A stretch of DNA of 10,455 nt from assembly GCA_938008925.1 (NCBI GenBank), contig CALLIQ010000141.1, forward strand, positions 1 through 10,455. The letters run 5' to 3'. Position numbers and translations under genes: made by a program. This document shows positions 1-5,810 of the stretch, piece after piece. Position 1 is the stretch's first letter, and each line of letters opens with the position of its first letter. The stretch is from an uncultured Acidimicrobiales bacterium. Lineage in GTDB: Bacteria > Actinomycetota > Acidimicrobiia > Acidimicrobiales > SZUA-35. A model generated the notes under the pieces. The model saw nothing but the letters and a program-made list of their open reading frames with translations. It searched no databases and was not told the DNA's origin.

Positions 1-16
1 CAGGAGGGAACATCAC

Positions 17-904
17 ATGGCCAAGAAGCCAAGCGAGAACCGCGCCAAGGGCGAGGAAGATCAGCGCGCCGAGGTCACCGGGAAGTCCGACGCAAGAGCT
101 GACGACGCCGAGCGGGTCGTCGTCCGCGAGAACGACGACCGGCATGAAAAAAGGGACGATGCTCGCGACGACGGCAACGCTGGCCGCGTCGGCGATGTGA
201 GTCACGACCCGGACTTCCAATACCAGCCGCCGGACGCCGATGACGGCGGCACGCTCACCGGTGTGTTGACCCACAGCGACGAGCGAATCGAGCTGCCGGA
301 CGACATCGTCATCCAACAAGCTGGAGCGCCGGAGTACCCGATCGACAACGGTGACGGCACGGTCACGCTCGCAGACGGCAGCGTGATCGCGGTCGGCGAC
401 GGCAACGTGGCCCCCGGCGACGATGTCGACACGGACATCGACGACGCCGTGACCGGCGACAGCAACGTCGACGGTGACGGCAGCTCGGACAACGACATCA
501 ACACCGGCGATGGTTCCGTGGTGGATGACACCGACGACGACTCCGACGACGACGATGATTCAGACGACGGCGATTCCGACGACGGTGATTCCGATGAGAG
601 CGACGCATCGCCGACATCGTTCGGGTCGGGGTCCAAGCCCGGTGCCGACGACGGTTCGGCCACCGCAGGCTCATCCGGCGGCTTTGGCACCGGCGCCGAC
701 GAGGGGGCGACCCCCGCACCGGCCATCGCATCGACGGACGGCGACCTCGCGTTCGACGACGTGAAGGAGCCCGACGCCAAGTCCGACGTCTTCGACCAGA
801 TCGAAGAGCCGACGTTCATCGACGAGAAGGGCGACTTCGACATCGACATGGACGAGAAGGATCTCGACCTCGACGAGGTCGACGACATCGAACTCACCGA
901 CTGA
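17..904 (+). CDS. Asp-rich low-complexity protein, tandem paralogue A
   Basis: I do not recognise a characterised family. The 295-aa product is extremely acidic and probably largely disordered. It has a mixed-charge N-terminus (1-60), a more ordered-looking patch (about 64-110, with FQYQPP and ERIELPDD), Gly/Asp turns of the GDGN/GDSN/GDGS type (about 111-168), an almost pure Asp/Ser stretch (170-195), a Gly/Ser linker (200-230) and an acidic tail alternating with hydrophobic residues (240-295). There is no signal peptide or membrane segment, so it is probably cytoplasmic unless exported by an unusual route. The start is supported by AGGAGG at 2-7, nine bases before the ATG. The next gene encodes a paralogue with an almost identical tail. 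The GDG turns loosely recall repeats in actinobacterial IniB-like proteins, and the Asp runs could bind divalent cations; both ideas are speculative. Existence of the gene is likely; function is unknown. Confidence 0.85.
   Translation: MAKKPSENRAKGEEDQRAEVTGKSDARADDAERVVVRENDDRHEKRDDARDDGNAGRVGDVSHDPDFQYQPPDADDGGTLTGVLTHSDERIELPDDIVIQQAGAPEYPIDNGDGTVTLADGSVIAVGDGNVAPGDDVDTDIDDAVTGDSNVDGDGSSDNDINTGDGSVVDDTDDDSDDDDDSDDGDSDDGDSDESDASPTSFGSGSKPGADDGSATAGSSGGFGTGADEGATPAPAIASTDGDLAFDDVKEPDAKSDVFDQIEEPTFIDEKGDFDIDMDEKDLDLDEVDDIELTD
563..592 (+). repeat. Two 15-bp tandem repeats coding DDGDS
   Basis: GACGACGGCGATTCC (563-577) is followed directly by GACGACGGTGATTCC (578-592), with a single silent difference. 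They encode two DDGDS units inside the Asp/Ser stretch of paralogue A. The equivalent part of paralogue B is a different, less regular Asp/Ser sequence, so this stretch probably evolves by slippage. Confidence 0.8.
614..904 (+). repeat. Duplicated 3' module, copy A (pairs with 1605-1895)
   Basis: Codons 200-295 of the first acidic gene align without a gap, at a constant offset of 991 bp, to codons 193-288 of the second. The proteins match at 83 of 96 positions, and 711-796 is base-for-base identical to 1702-1787 (86 bp), wobble positions included. Upstream of this module the two genes diverge quickly. This indicates tandem duplication with later divergence of the 5' parts, or ongoing gene conversion of the 3' parts. 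Confidence 0.95.
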
Positions 905-911
905 TTACTCC

Positions 912-926
912 CGGGCGGAACGCCCG
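912..926 (+). terminator. GC hairpin just after the first acidic gene
   Basis: CGGGCG (912-917) and CGCCCG (921-926) form a perfect 6-bp stem around a GAA loop, starting 8 bases after the stop codon. No T tract follows, so if it terminates it would be the tail-less type reported in actinobacteria. It might instead only protect the 3' end of the mRNA or attenuate read-through to the second paralogue. Confidence 0.4.
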
Positions 927-990
927 AACCGCGACGCGCCCTCGACGGTGGTTTCGCCTCGGTTGCGGGGGTGGGTCATCGTGAATGCAG

Positions 991-1018
991 GCCGTCGCGA
1001 GGGACGGCGGCCAGGAGG
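991..1018 (+). promoter_or_regulatory. Stem-loop abutting the Shine-Dalgarno of paralogue B
   Basis: GCCGTC (991-996) pairs with GACGGC (1003-1008) around a 6-base loop. AGGAGG follows at 1013-1018, ten bases before the ATG at 1029. The strong Shine-Dalgarno decides the start at 1029 against an in-frame upstream ATG at 948 that has no ribosome site. The same bases, CAGGAGGGAAC, also lie before paralogue A (1-11), so the duplication once included the ribosome-binding region. Confidence 0.5.
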
Positions 1019-1028
1019 GAACCTGAAC

Positions 1029-1895
1029 ATGGCCATCAAGCCAGGACGAGACGACGATCGACCGGCATTCGACACCGAGCTCAGACAGATGGAGCGCCGT
1101 GACCATGTGTTCTCCAAGAAGGAGCCCGACGACGAGCACGAGTACCGCTTCTTCGAAGACGGCGAGGTACCCGAACGAGTCCTCGTCGACGTCGACCGTC
1201 CACACATCAACGAGCCCGACGACCAGCCCTCCGAGACAGACCGGGGGGAAAGCGACGGTGACGCCGCACCGGACTACGTCGAGTACGACGAAAGCCCCAC
1301 GGGTCGAGCGGCCAATGGCGGGGAAGGTGGCCACACCCACGACGACTCCGACGACAACTCCGACGACGACAGCGGGGTCGCGACGGGTGACGGCGCCGTC
1401 GCCTCAACCGATGATGAACCCGATGCGTCCGTCGGCGACGGTGGCGGAGTGGTCGACGACTCTGAATCGGACTCGACCGACGACACCTCGGACGATCCAG
1501 CCGACGACTCGTCAGACGCACCGGCCACCGGTACGGATCGAGATGACGACAGCGACGGAGCGACCAAGGGCGACGACGAATCGGATGAGAGCAACGCCTC
1601 TGCGACATCGTTCGGGTCGGGGTCCGAGCCCGGTGCCGACGACGGTGCAACCAACGCAGGCTCGACCGGCGGCTTTGGCACCGGCGCCGACGAGGGAGCG
1701 GCCCCCGCACCGGCCATCGCATCGACGGACGGCGACCTCGCGTTCGACGACGTGAAGGAGCCCGACGCCAAGTCCGACGTCTTCGACGAGATCGAAGAGC
1801 CGGCGTTCGTCGATGAGAAGGGCGACTTCGACATCGATCTCGACGAGAAGGAACTCGACCTCGACGAGGTCGAAGACATCGAACTGATCGACTGA
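1029..1895 (+). CDS. Asp-rich low-complexity protein, tandem paralogue B
   Basis: This 288-aa acidic paralogue of the preceding gene has unknown function. Its N-terminus (1-60) is charged but more varied than that of paralogue A, with a patch around EYRFFEDGEVPERVLVDVD (38-56) that could fold or bind a partner. Residues 103-190 are Asp/Ser-rich with a few GDG turns (GVATGDGAV, VGDGGGVV), and 193-288 is the shared module. Tail substitutions relative to paralogue A are mostly conservative (D/E, I/V, M/L, Q/E), which suggests selection on an acidic and hydrophobic alternating pattern ending in DLDEVxDIEL. No signal peptide, membrane segment or enzyme motif is visible. The spacing (124 bp) and shared orientation are compatible with co-transcription with paralogue A, although a hairpin lies between them. 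Confidence 0.85.
   Translation: MAIKPGRDDDRPAFDTELRQMERRDHVFSKKEPDDEHEYRFFEDGEVPERVLVDVDRPHINEPDDQPSETDRGESDGDAAPDYVEYDESPTGRAANGGEGGHTHDDSDDNSDDDSGVATGDGAVASTDDEPDASVGDGGGVVDDSESDSTDDTSDDPADDSSDAPATGTDRDDDSDGATKGDDESDESNASATSFGSGSEPGADDGATNAGSTGGFGTGADEGAAPAPAIASTDGDLAFDDVKEPDAKSDVFDEIEEPAFVDEKGDFDIDLDEKELDLDEVEDIELID
1605..1895 (+). repeat. Duplicated 3' module, copy B (pairs with 614-904)
   Basis: This is the second copy of the module, offset by 991 bp, with the stop codons in register. It includes 1702-1787, which is identical to 711-796. Identity falls in the linker before the 86-bp block and in the last 100 bases, where changes are often conservative or silent. Confidence 0.95.
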
Positions 1896-1918
1896 CGCTC
1901 GCTCCCGAGGCAATCGCT

Positions 1919-1969
1919 CACTCAACACGAGCACCCACTCAACACGATCACCCATTCAACTCGTGGCCC
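1919..1969 (+). repeat. Three 17-bp tandem repeats, intergenic
   Basis: CACTCAACACGAGCACC (1919-1935) and CACTCAACACGATCACC (1936-1952) differ at one base. A degenerate third unit, CATTCAACTCGTGGCCC, fills 1953-1969. They lie 23 bp after the stop of paralogue B and run into the hairpin that follows. Function is unknown; they could be slippage products or a protein-binding array. Confidence 0.7.
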
Positions 1970-2011
1970 CGTCGCGCCGATTCTGGAATCATGTCGCAGC
2001 GGGGCCACGGG
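1960..2011 (+). terminator. Large nested inverted repeat between acidic gene and PLDc_N gene
   Basis: CGTGGCCCC (1962-1970) is the exact reverse complement of GGGGCCACG (2001-2009). Pairing continues inwards imperfectly (1971/2000, 1974-1976/1995-1997). The loop contains an almost concentric second dyad, GATTC-TG-GAATC (1979-1990). The whole could fold as one long stem. It may terminate transcription of the acidic genes or structure the leader of the next gene. No T tract follows. Its presence argues that 1963-2022 is not coding. Confidence 0.5.
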
Positions 2012-2022
2012 ACGGGGACCAG

Positions 2023-2499
2023 ATGATGTTCGGGTTAGTCATTCACGGAATCGGCGGGACGTTCTTGTTCCTGCTGTGGATATGGGCGGTGCTCGACGTG
2101 ATCGCCACCGACAACATCCTCATCCGCAACCTGCCGAAGACCACCTGGTTGATCCTCGTGCTGTTCGTGCCGAGCATCGGCGCCGTCGCCTGGATTCTCC
2201 TGGGCAGACCAGAGGGCGCCGGCCTCTCGCTCGGCGGACAACGATCGTCGCTCTACGTCGACCCGGATGATCGATGGCAGCCCTCCCGAAACGCTGGTCC
2301 TCGCTACGCCGGACCGGACGACGACCCGTCGTTCACGCGCTCGTCGGATTCCTCACCCAGCCTCCCTGCCTCGATGTCAGAGGAAGAGCCCCTTGCGATT
2401 CGCGAGCGCAAGCTGATGGAGAAGGAAGCCGAGCTCGCCCGCCGAGAGGCCGAACTGGCCGAGAAGCAGGCGGATGAGCCGCCAACAGACAACACCTGA
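2023..2499 (+). CDS. PLDc_N-type small membrane protein
   Basis: This 158-aa membrane protein has two hydrophobic helices (about 4-27 and 41-60). They carry the pattern of the phospholipase D-nuclease N-terminal (PLDc_N) domain: WxWAVLDVI, a short polar loop with LPKTTW, then a helix with VPxIGAxAWILLGRP. This domain occurs alone in many small actinobacterial proteins and has no known catalysis by itself; the HKD motifs of phospholipase D are absent. After a polar linker, residues 121-150 form a charged Glu/Lys/Arg helix with Ala and Leu heptads, a probable cytoplasmic coiled coil for partner binding. The ATG at 2023 (or 2026) is preferred over a GTG at 1963 because the hydrophobic domain begins at once and GACGGGGA lies just upstream. 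The longer reading would run through the hairpin. Confidence 0.8.
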   Translation: MMFGLVIHGIGGTFLFLLWIWAVLDVIATDNILIRNLPKTTWLILVLFVPSIGAVAWILLGRPEGAGLSLGGQRSSLYVDPDDRWQPSRNAGPRYAGPDDDPSFTRSSDSSPSLPASMSEEEPLAIRERKLMEKEAELARREAELAEKQADEPPTDNT

Positions 2500-2502
2500 G
2501 AT

Positions 2503-2519
2503 CTATCAAATTTTGATAG
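2503..2519. promoter_or_regulatory. Perfect AT-rich palindrome, putative operator
   Basis: CTATCAAATTTTGATAG is a perfect dyad with 8-bp arms around one central T. It lies in the 52-bp gap before the ATPase gene and overlaps its likely -35 region. It is conspicuously AT-rich against the GC-rich surroundings. A dimeric DNA-binding protein is the simplest reader. The winged-helix-like C-terminus of the ATPase makes autoregulation possible, but this is inference. Confidence 0.6.
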
Positions 2520-2545
2520 CCAGCACAGGCTCCGGGATGTAGCCT
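2513..2545 (+). promoter_or_regulatory. Leaderless promoter of the AAA ATPase gene
   Basis: TAGCCT (2540-2545) fits the actinobacterial -10 pattern TANNNT and ends six bases before the ATG at 2552, so transcription would begin at or next to the start codon. No Shine-Dalgarno is present. TTGATA (2513-2518) resembles a -35 box, but its 21-bp spacer is long. A 6-bp inverted repeat, CAGGCT (2526-2531) and AGCCTG (2541-2546), surrounds the spacer. Confidence 0.5.
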
Positions 2546-2551
2546 GCAGCG

Positions 2552-3643
2552 ATGGACGTCTCGCCGTTTCCCTATCAGGGACCGCTTTTGCCCGAACAGG
2601 TCGAGGTCCGGACCGAGCTGGTCGCCGACTTGATCGAGCGGGTCAGCGAACGCCGCGTCACGGCATTGATCGGCCCCCGACGCTTCGGCAAGACGACCGT
2701 CCTGCGCAAGGTGGCAGCCGACGTGATCGCTGCGAGCACGACCGTGGTCTGGGTCGACCTCTACGAAGTGTCCTCGATGGCCGACCTCACCATTCGGCTC
2801 GACGAGAGCCTGGCCAGGATCACCGGTCGAGGCTCGGAGCTCATCCGCTCCCTCGCTGCGGCCGCGAGCTTGAACCTCGGCTTGGTCCGGGTCGACCTCA
2901 AGGGGCCGGCTGCCAGCCGACCGGATCCCGTCGCCTTGCTCCACACACAGTTCGATGTGCTGACCACACTGGCCGAACGGACGGGCGTGCTGTTCGTCGT
3001 CGATGAGTTCTCGAGCATCGACCGGGTCGACGGCGCTGCCGGGCTGATGCGAACACACCTACAGCACCACTTTCAGCAGATGGGGATCGTCTTCGCCGGC
3101 TCCGAACCGTCGATGATGACGACGCTGTTCACCGACGAAGCCCAGCCCTTCTATGCCCAGGCCGACCTCGTCGAGATCGACCCGTTCACCGACGAGGAGG
3201 TCGTTGCCGTGGTCCAATCCGGGTTCCGGCGCACCAAGCGAAAGGCGGGGCCCCTGCCCAGCCACATCGCTGCACTCGCGAACGGACACCCGCAGCGGAC
3301 GATGCAGCTGGCGGACACATGCTGGCGCCTCGTCGACGTTGGCGACGCGGCGACGTTCGAGACGTGGGAACACGGACTCGATCGCACCCGCTCGGCGGTG
3401 TCGAACGGTCTCGAGCGCCTCTATTCGGGCATGCAGTCCGGGGAAAAGGACGTGCTGCGGGTCACGGCCAATGGCGGGAGCATCTTCGGGGCGTCGGCCG
3501 ACCTGCTCGACTTGGCGAACGGGACGGCCCGAAACGCTGCCAACCGTCTCCTCGATCGCGGCCATCTTCGACGAGACGGCAAGCGCTACGCCTTGGTCGA
3601 CCCGCTCTTCGCCGACTGGATCCGGACCCGAATGCCGATCTGA
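2552..3643 (+). CDS. AAA-type ATP-binding protein with C-terminal winged helix
   Basis: This 363-aa P-loop ATPase resembles the archaeal-type ATPase_2/AAA group that is widespread in prokaryotes. Visible motifs are Walker A GPRRFGKTT (41-49), Walker B VLFVVDE (146-152) with the catalytic Glu at 152, a sensor-like strand IVFAGSEPSMM (179-189), and the helical NGHPQRTMQLADTCW segment (244-258) typical of the lid. Residues about 288-350 look like a winged helix (EKDVLRVTANGG, then a recognition-helix-like NGTARNAANRLLDRG and a LVDPLFADWIR end). Length is normal for the group. These proteins have no agreed substrate; they are thought to act as NTP-driven switches or regulators. There is no Shine-Dalgarno, and the start follows from the -10 box spacing. 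Its own promoter and palindrome separate it from the preceding gene. Confidence 0.88.
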   Translation: MDVSPFPYQGPLLPEQVEVRTELVADLIERVSERRVTALIGPRRFGKTTVLRKVAADVIAASTTVVWVDLYEVSSMADLTIRLDESLARITGRGSELIRSLAAAASLNLGLVRVDLKGPAASRPDPVALLHTQFDVLTTLAERTGVLFVVDEFSSIDRVDGAAGLMRTHLQHHFQQMGIVFAGSEPSMMTTLFTDEAQPFYAQADLVEIDPFTDEEVVAVVQSGFRRTKRKAGPLPSHIAALANGHPQRTMQLADTCWRLVDVGDAATFETWEHGLDRTRSAVSNGLERLYSGMQSGEKDVLRVTANGGSIFGASADLLDLANGTARNAANRLLDRGHLRRDGKRYALVDPLFADWIRTRMPI

Positions 3644-3696
3644 GGAGCCCCATTCGAGGAGACCGGCGCAGCGATCACCGCTAGCGTCCGACTCCA

Positions 3697-3738
3697 GCAC
3701 CAGACCGCACGACACGAGCACCAGTCCGCAGGACACAA
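3697..3738 (+). repeat. Two 21-bp direct repeats in the ATPase-antiporter gap
   Basis: Units 3697-3717 and 3718-3738 match at 18 of 21 bases (each starts GCACCAG and contains CCGCA and GACACRA). They lie in the 129-bp gap 3644-3772, in which I see no gene. They end 34 bp before the antiporter start and could be a regulatory array or simple slippage. A TANNNT-like TAGCGT at 3682-3687 is too weak to call a promoter. Confidence 0.65.
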
Positions 3739-3772
3739 ACGGCACAGCGGCAACGACGACGGGGGAAGCGAC

Positions 3773-5020
3773 GTGACCGAGATACTGATCGTCGCCCTCG
3801 CCATCTTCGGTTACTCGCTCGTGTCCGAGCGGCTCGCCAACTCCCCGATCACCTCGCCGATGGTGTTCACCGCCATCGGACTCGCCGTCGGGTCGGCTGG
3901 GTTCGGCTGGTTCGATCTCGAGATCGGCAACGAGTCGACGTCGATCCTCGTCGAGGCCACCCTCGTGCTCGTCCTGTTCACCGATGCGATCCGCATCGAC
4001 CTGCGAGTGCTTCGTCGAGAGGCCGTGCTGCCGGGACGACTGTTGGCCATCGGCCTGCCGCTCAGCATCCTCGCCGGCACCCTCGTCGGCGTCGCCATCC
4101 TCGACGGCTTCACGGTCCTGCACGCCGCACTGCTCGCTGCGGTGCTCGCCCCGACCGATGCGGCGCTCGGCCAAGCGGTGGTCAGCGATCCCCGCCTCCC
4201 GGTCCGAGTTCGCCAGACGCTCAACGTCGAGAGCGGATTGAACGACGGCATCGCCGTCCCGGTCGTCACCGTGCTGCTGTCGATCGCGGTCGCCGATCAG
4301 GGCAGCGATGCCGGCGATTGGGTCGGCCTCGCCGCCCGCCAGATCGGGTTCGGACTCCTCGCCGGCGTTGGCGTCGGCGTGATCGGTGGATGGCTCCTCG
4401 ACCAACGCAGCGCGGCGGGGGCGATCGAAGGCGTGTATCGCCAGCTCGCAACGGTCGCGATTGCTGCGGGTGCCTTCGGCCTCGCCGGGCTCCTGGACGG
4501 CAACGGCTTCATCGCCGCCTTCACCGCGGGCCTCGCGTTCGGCCGAGTCGCTCGATCGCACTGCGACGGCATCCAGGACTTCACCGAGGACGAGGGCGAA
4601 CTGCTGGCCGCGATCACCTTCATCGTGTTCGGCGCCGTGCTCGCGGGAACCGTGATCGACGAACTCGACTGGCGGATCGCCCTCTACGCCATCGCATCGT
4701 TGACGATCGTGAGGATCGTCCCGAGCGTGATCGCACTGATCGGGTCGGGCACGTTGTTCGAAACCCGGTTGTTCTTCGGCTGGTTCGGCCCGAGGGGGCT
4801 GGCGACCATCCTGTTCGCGCTGGTCGTCATCGAGGAACTCGAGTCCGCTGCCGGCGAGATGATCTTCACCGTCGCGACGTGGACGGTGTTGTTCAGCATC
4901 GTGGCCCACGGTGTGAGTGCACGACCGTGGGCGGGTCGCCTCGCCCGTCGCATCGAGAACGAAGTCGAACCGATGGCGGAGATGGAGCCAGCGACGGCGT
5001 TCCCGACCCGCCGCAGCTGA
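3773..5020 (+). CDS. Cation:proton antiporter, CPA1/NhaP type
   Basis: This 415-aa polytopic inner-membrane protein has about eleven to thirteen hydrophobic segments and is likely to exchange Na+ (or K+) for H+ in pH and salt homeostasis. CPA1 signatures are clear: LVLFTDA (66-72), LAPTDAALG (125-133) at the unwound-helix site, ESGLNDG (153-159) with the ion-binding Asn157-Asp158 pair of electroneutral antiporters, an Arg in TIVRIVP (311-317), and FFGWFGPRGL (334-342). Length fits the short NhaP-like proteins. The C-terminus is a short polar tail after about residue 385, without an RCK/TrkA or cyclic-nucleotide domain. The GTG at 3773 is supported by GGGGGAAG a few bases upstream. Exact ion preference cannot be read from sequence. 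Confidence 0.93.
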   Translation: MTEILIVALAIFGYSLVSERLANSPITSPMVFTAIGLAVGSAGFGWFDLEIGNESTSILVEATLVLVLFTDAIRIDLRVLRREAVLPGRLLAIGLPLSILAGTLVGVAILDGFTVLHAALLAAVLAPTDAALGQAVVSDPRLPVRVRQTLNVESGLNDGIAVPVVTVLLSIAVADQGSDAGDWVGLAARQIGFGLLAGVGVGVIGGWLLDQRSAAGAIEGVYRQLATVAIAAGAFGLAGLLDGNGFIAAFTAGLAFGRVARSHCDGIQDFTEDEGELLAAITFIVFGAVLAGTVIDELDWRIALYAIASLTIVRIVPSVIALIGSGTLFETRLFFGWFGPRGLATILFALVVIEELESAAGEMIFTVATWTVLFSIVAHGVSARPWAGRLARRIENEVEPMAEMEPATAFPTRRS

Positions 5021-5025
5021 TCGGG

Positions 5026-5038
5026 CCCGCTCAGCGGG
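5026..5038. terminator. Short hairpin between convergent genes
   Basis: CCCGC (5026-5030) and GCGGG (5034-5038) flank a three-base loop that is the stop codon of the minus-strand hydrolase. The antiporter stop is 5 bp upstream. The position between two convergent genes 10 bp apart suggests a bidirectional terminator, but the stem is short and there is no T tract on either strand. Confidence 0.35.
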
Positions 5039-5765
5039 TGAGCGCCTCGACCACTGCGCTCGAATGATCGCCGAGCACCGAGAAGTGGGTGGCCTCGCCG
5101 ATCACCGATTCATCGAACACCAGCCCGGCGTCTCGCATCTCGGTCACGATCGCGTCGGGGACGACCGGGGGCAGCGTGGGAGCCACGCCGAGCTCGGCCC
5201 GCAGCAACGAGATCGTGACCGTCACGTCGAAGATGGGGCGAGCGGCTCGCTCCTCCCCCACCATCGAGTGGAAGTCAGAGGTCACAGCCTCGACGCTCGC
5301 GCCCTTCGCTTCGAGGTTCGGCACGATGTTCGACAGGGCGCCGTCGGCCAGCTCGGCGGCGGTCATCGACTCCGGGATGAGGCGTGGCGGCCCACCGTCG
5401 ACCAAGACCAGCGCATCGACGAGGTCGGGTCGATCGGCGGCAAACCTGGCTGCGACATGTCCGCCGAAGCTGTGCCCGACGAGGGTCACGGGGCCATCGA
5501 GCGTGGCCACGAACTCGGCGACGTCGGCCGCATGCGCATCGACGCCCCACGGTGCTTCCATCGACGCTCCACCACGGCCACGGAGATCGATGGCGACGAG
5601 CGAGCGTCGACCGGCGACACCGGCGGCGACGGTGGCCCACGCCTCGCTCGATCCATCGACACCGTGGATCAGCACGCATGACGGGCTCGAGACATCCCCG
5701 TCCCAACGACGCACGCCGATCGCACCGTTTGCGGAGTCGAAGGTCGAAAACGATGACTGGCTCAT
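5031..5765 (-). CDS. Alpha/beta-fold hydrolase
   Basis: This 244-aa soluble alpha/beta hydrolase has an oxyanion-side motif LIHGVDGSS (32-40), a strand-turn AIDLRGRGGAS (58-68), the nucleophile elbow GHSFGG (97-102) with Ser99, strand 6 ending LVDGG (121-125) with Asp123, and a C-terminal THFSVLGD with His227 as the likely catalytic base. The usual acid after strand 7 is not obvious; Asp123 or a residue near 218 may serve. Lid sequence is modest. Substrate is unknown (esterase, lactonase or C-C hydrolase are all possible). I chose ATG at 5765; an ATG at 5777 would add four residues, and neither has a Shine-Dalgarno. TATGAA seven bases before 5765 could be a -10 box of a leaderless transcript. 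An open frame continuing upstream to 6350 runs antisense to the next gene and is not used. Confidence 0.88.
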   Translation of the reverse strand: MSQSSFSTFDSANGAIGVRRWDGDVSSPSCVLIHGVDGSSEAWATVAAGVAGRRSLVAIDLRGRGGASMEAPWGVDAHAADVAEFVATLDGPVTLVGHSFGGHVAARFAADRPDLVDALVLVDGGPPRLIPESMTAAELADGALSNIVPNLEAKGASVEAVTSDFHSMVGEERAARPIFDVTVTISLLRAELGVAPTLPPVVPDAIVTEMRDAGLVFDESVIGEATHFSVLGDHSSAVVEALTR

Positions 5766-5798
5766 GACCCGATTCATATCGCCGAAACATGCCCGGCC

Positions 5799-5804
5799 TA
5801 CAGT
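5799..5804 (+). promoter_or_regulatory. Leaderless -10 box of the LLM oxidoreductase
   Basis: TACAGT matches TANNNT and ends six bases before the ATG at 5811, the same geometry as at the ATPase gene. No Shine-Dalgarno is present. The -35 region (around 5773-5780, TTCATATC) is weak and overlaps the start region of the divergent hydrolase, so the two promoters probably share this 45-bp gap. Confidence 0.55.
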
Positions 5805-5810
5805 CGAGCG

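Noticed and set aside
202..897. 231-codon Ser-rich frame antisense to the first acidic gene (and its twin at 1274-1921)
   Set aside because: The Ser runs are what GAC/GAT Asp repeats give when read backwards. The forward frames have strong Shine-Dalgarno sites.
948..1028. 27-codon N-terminal extension of the second acidic protein
   Set aside because: It crosses a hairpin and the AGGAGG that serves the ATG at 1029. The extension is Arg/Gly-rich, unlike the acidic protein.
1963..2022. 20-codon extension of the PLDc_N protein from a GTG
   Set aside because: It is encoded by the inverted repeat, has no ribosome site, and would put a polar stretch before the first membrane helix.
2333..3058. 241-codon minus-strand frame across the PLDc_N/ATPase boundary
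   Set aside because: It reads antisense to two supported genes and through the ATPase promoter and palindrome.
3059..4909. 616-codon open frame on the minus strand
   Set aside because: It is antisense to the ATPase end and the whole antiporter, both strongly supported. Its composition (Arg, Asp, Gly, His-rich, no domain) is typical of a GC-rich shadow frame.
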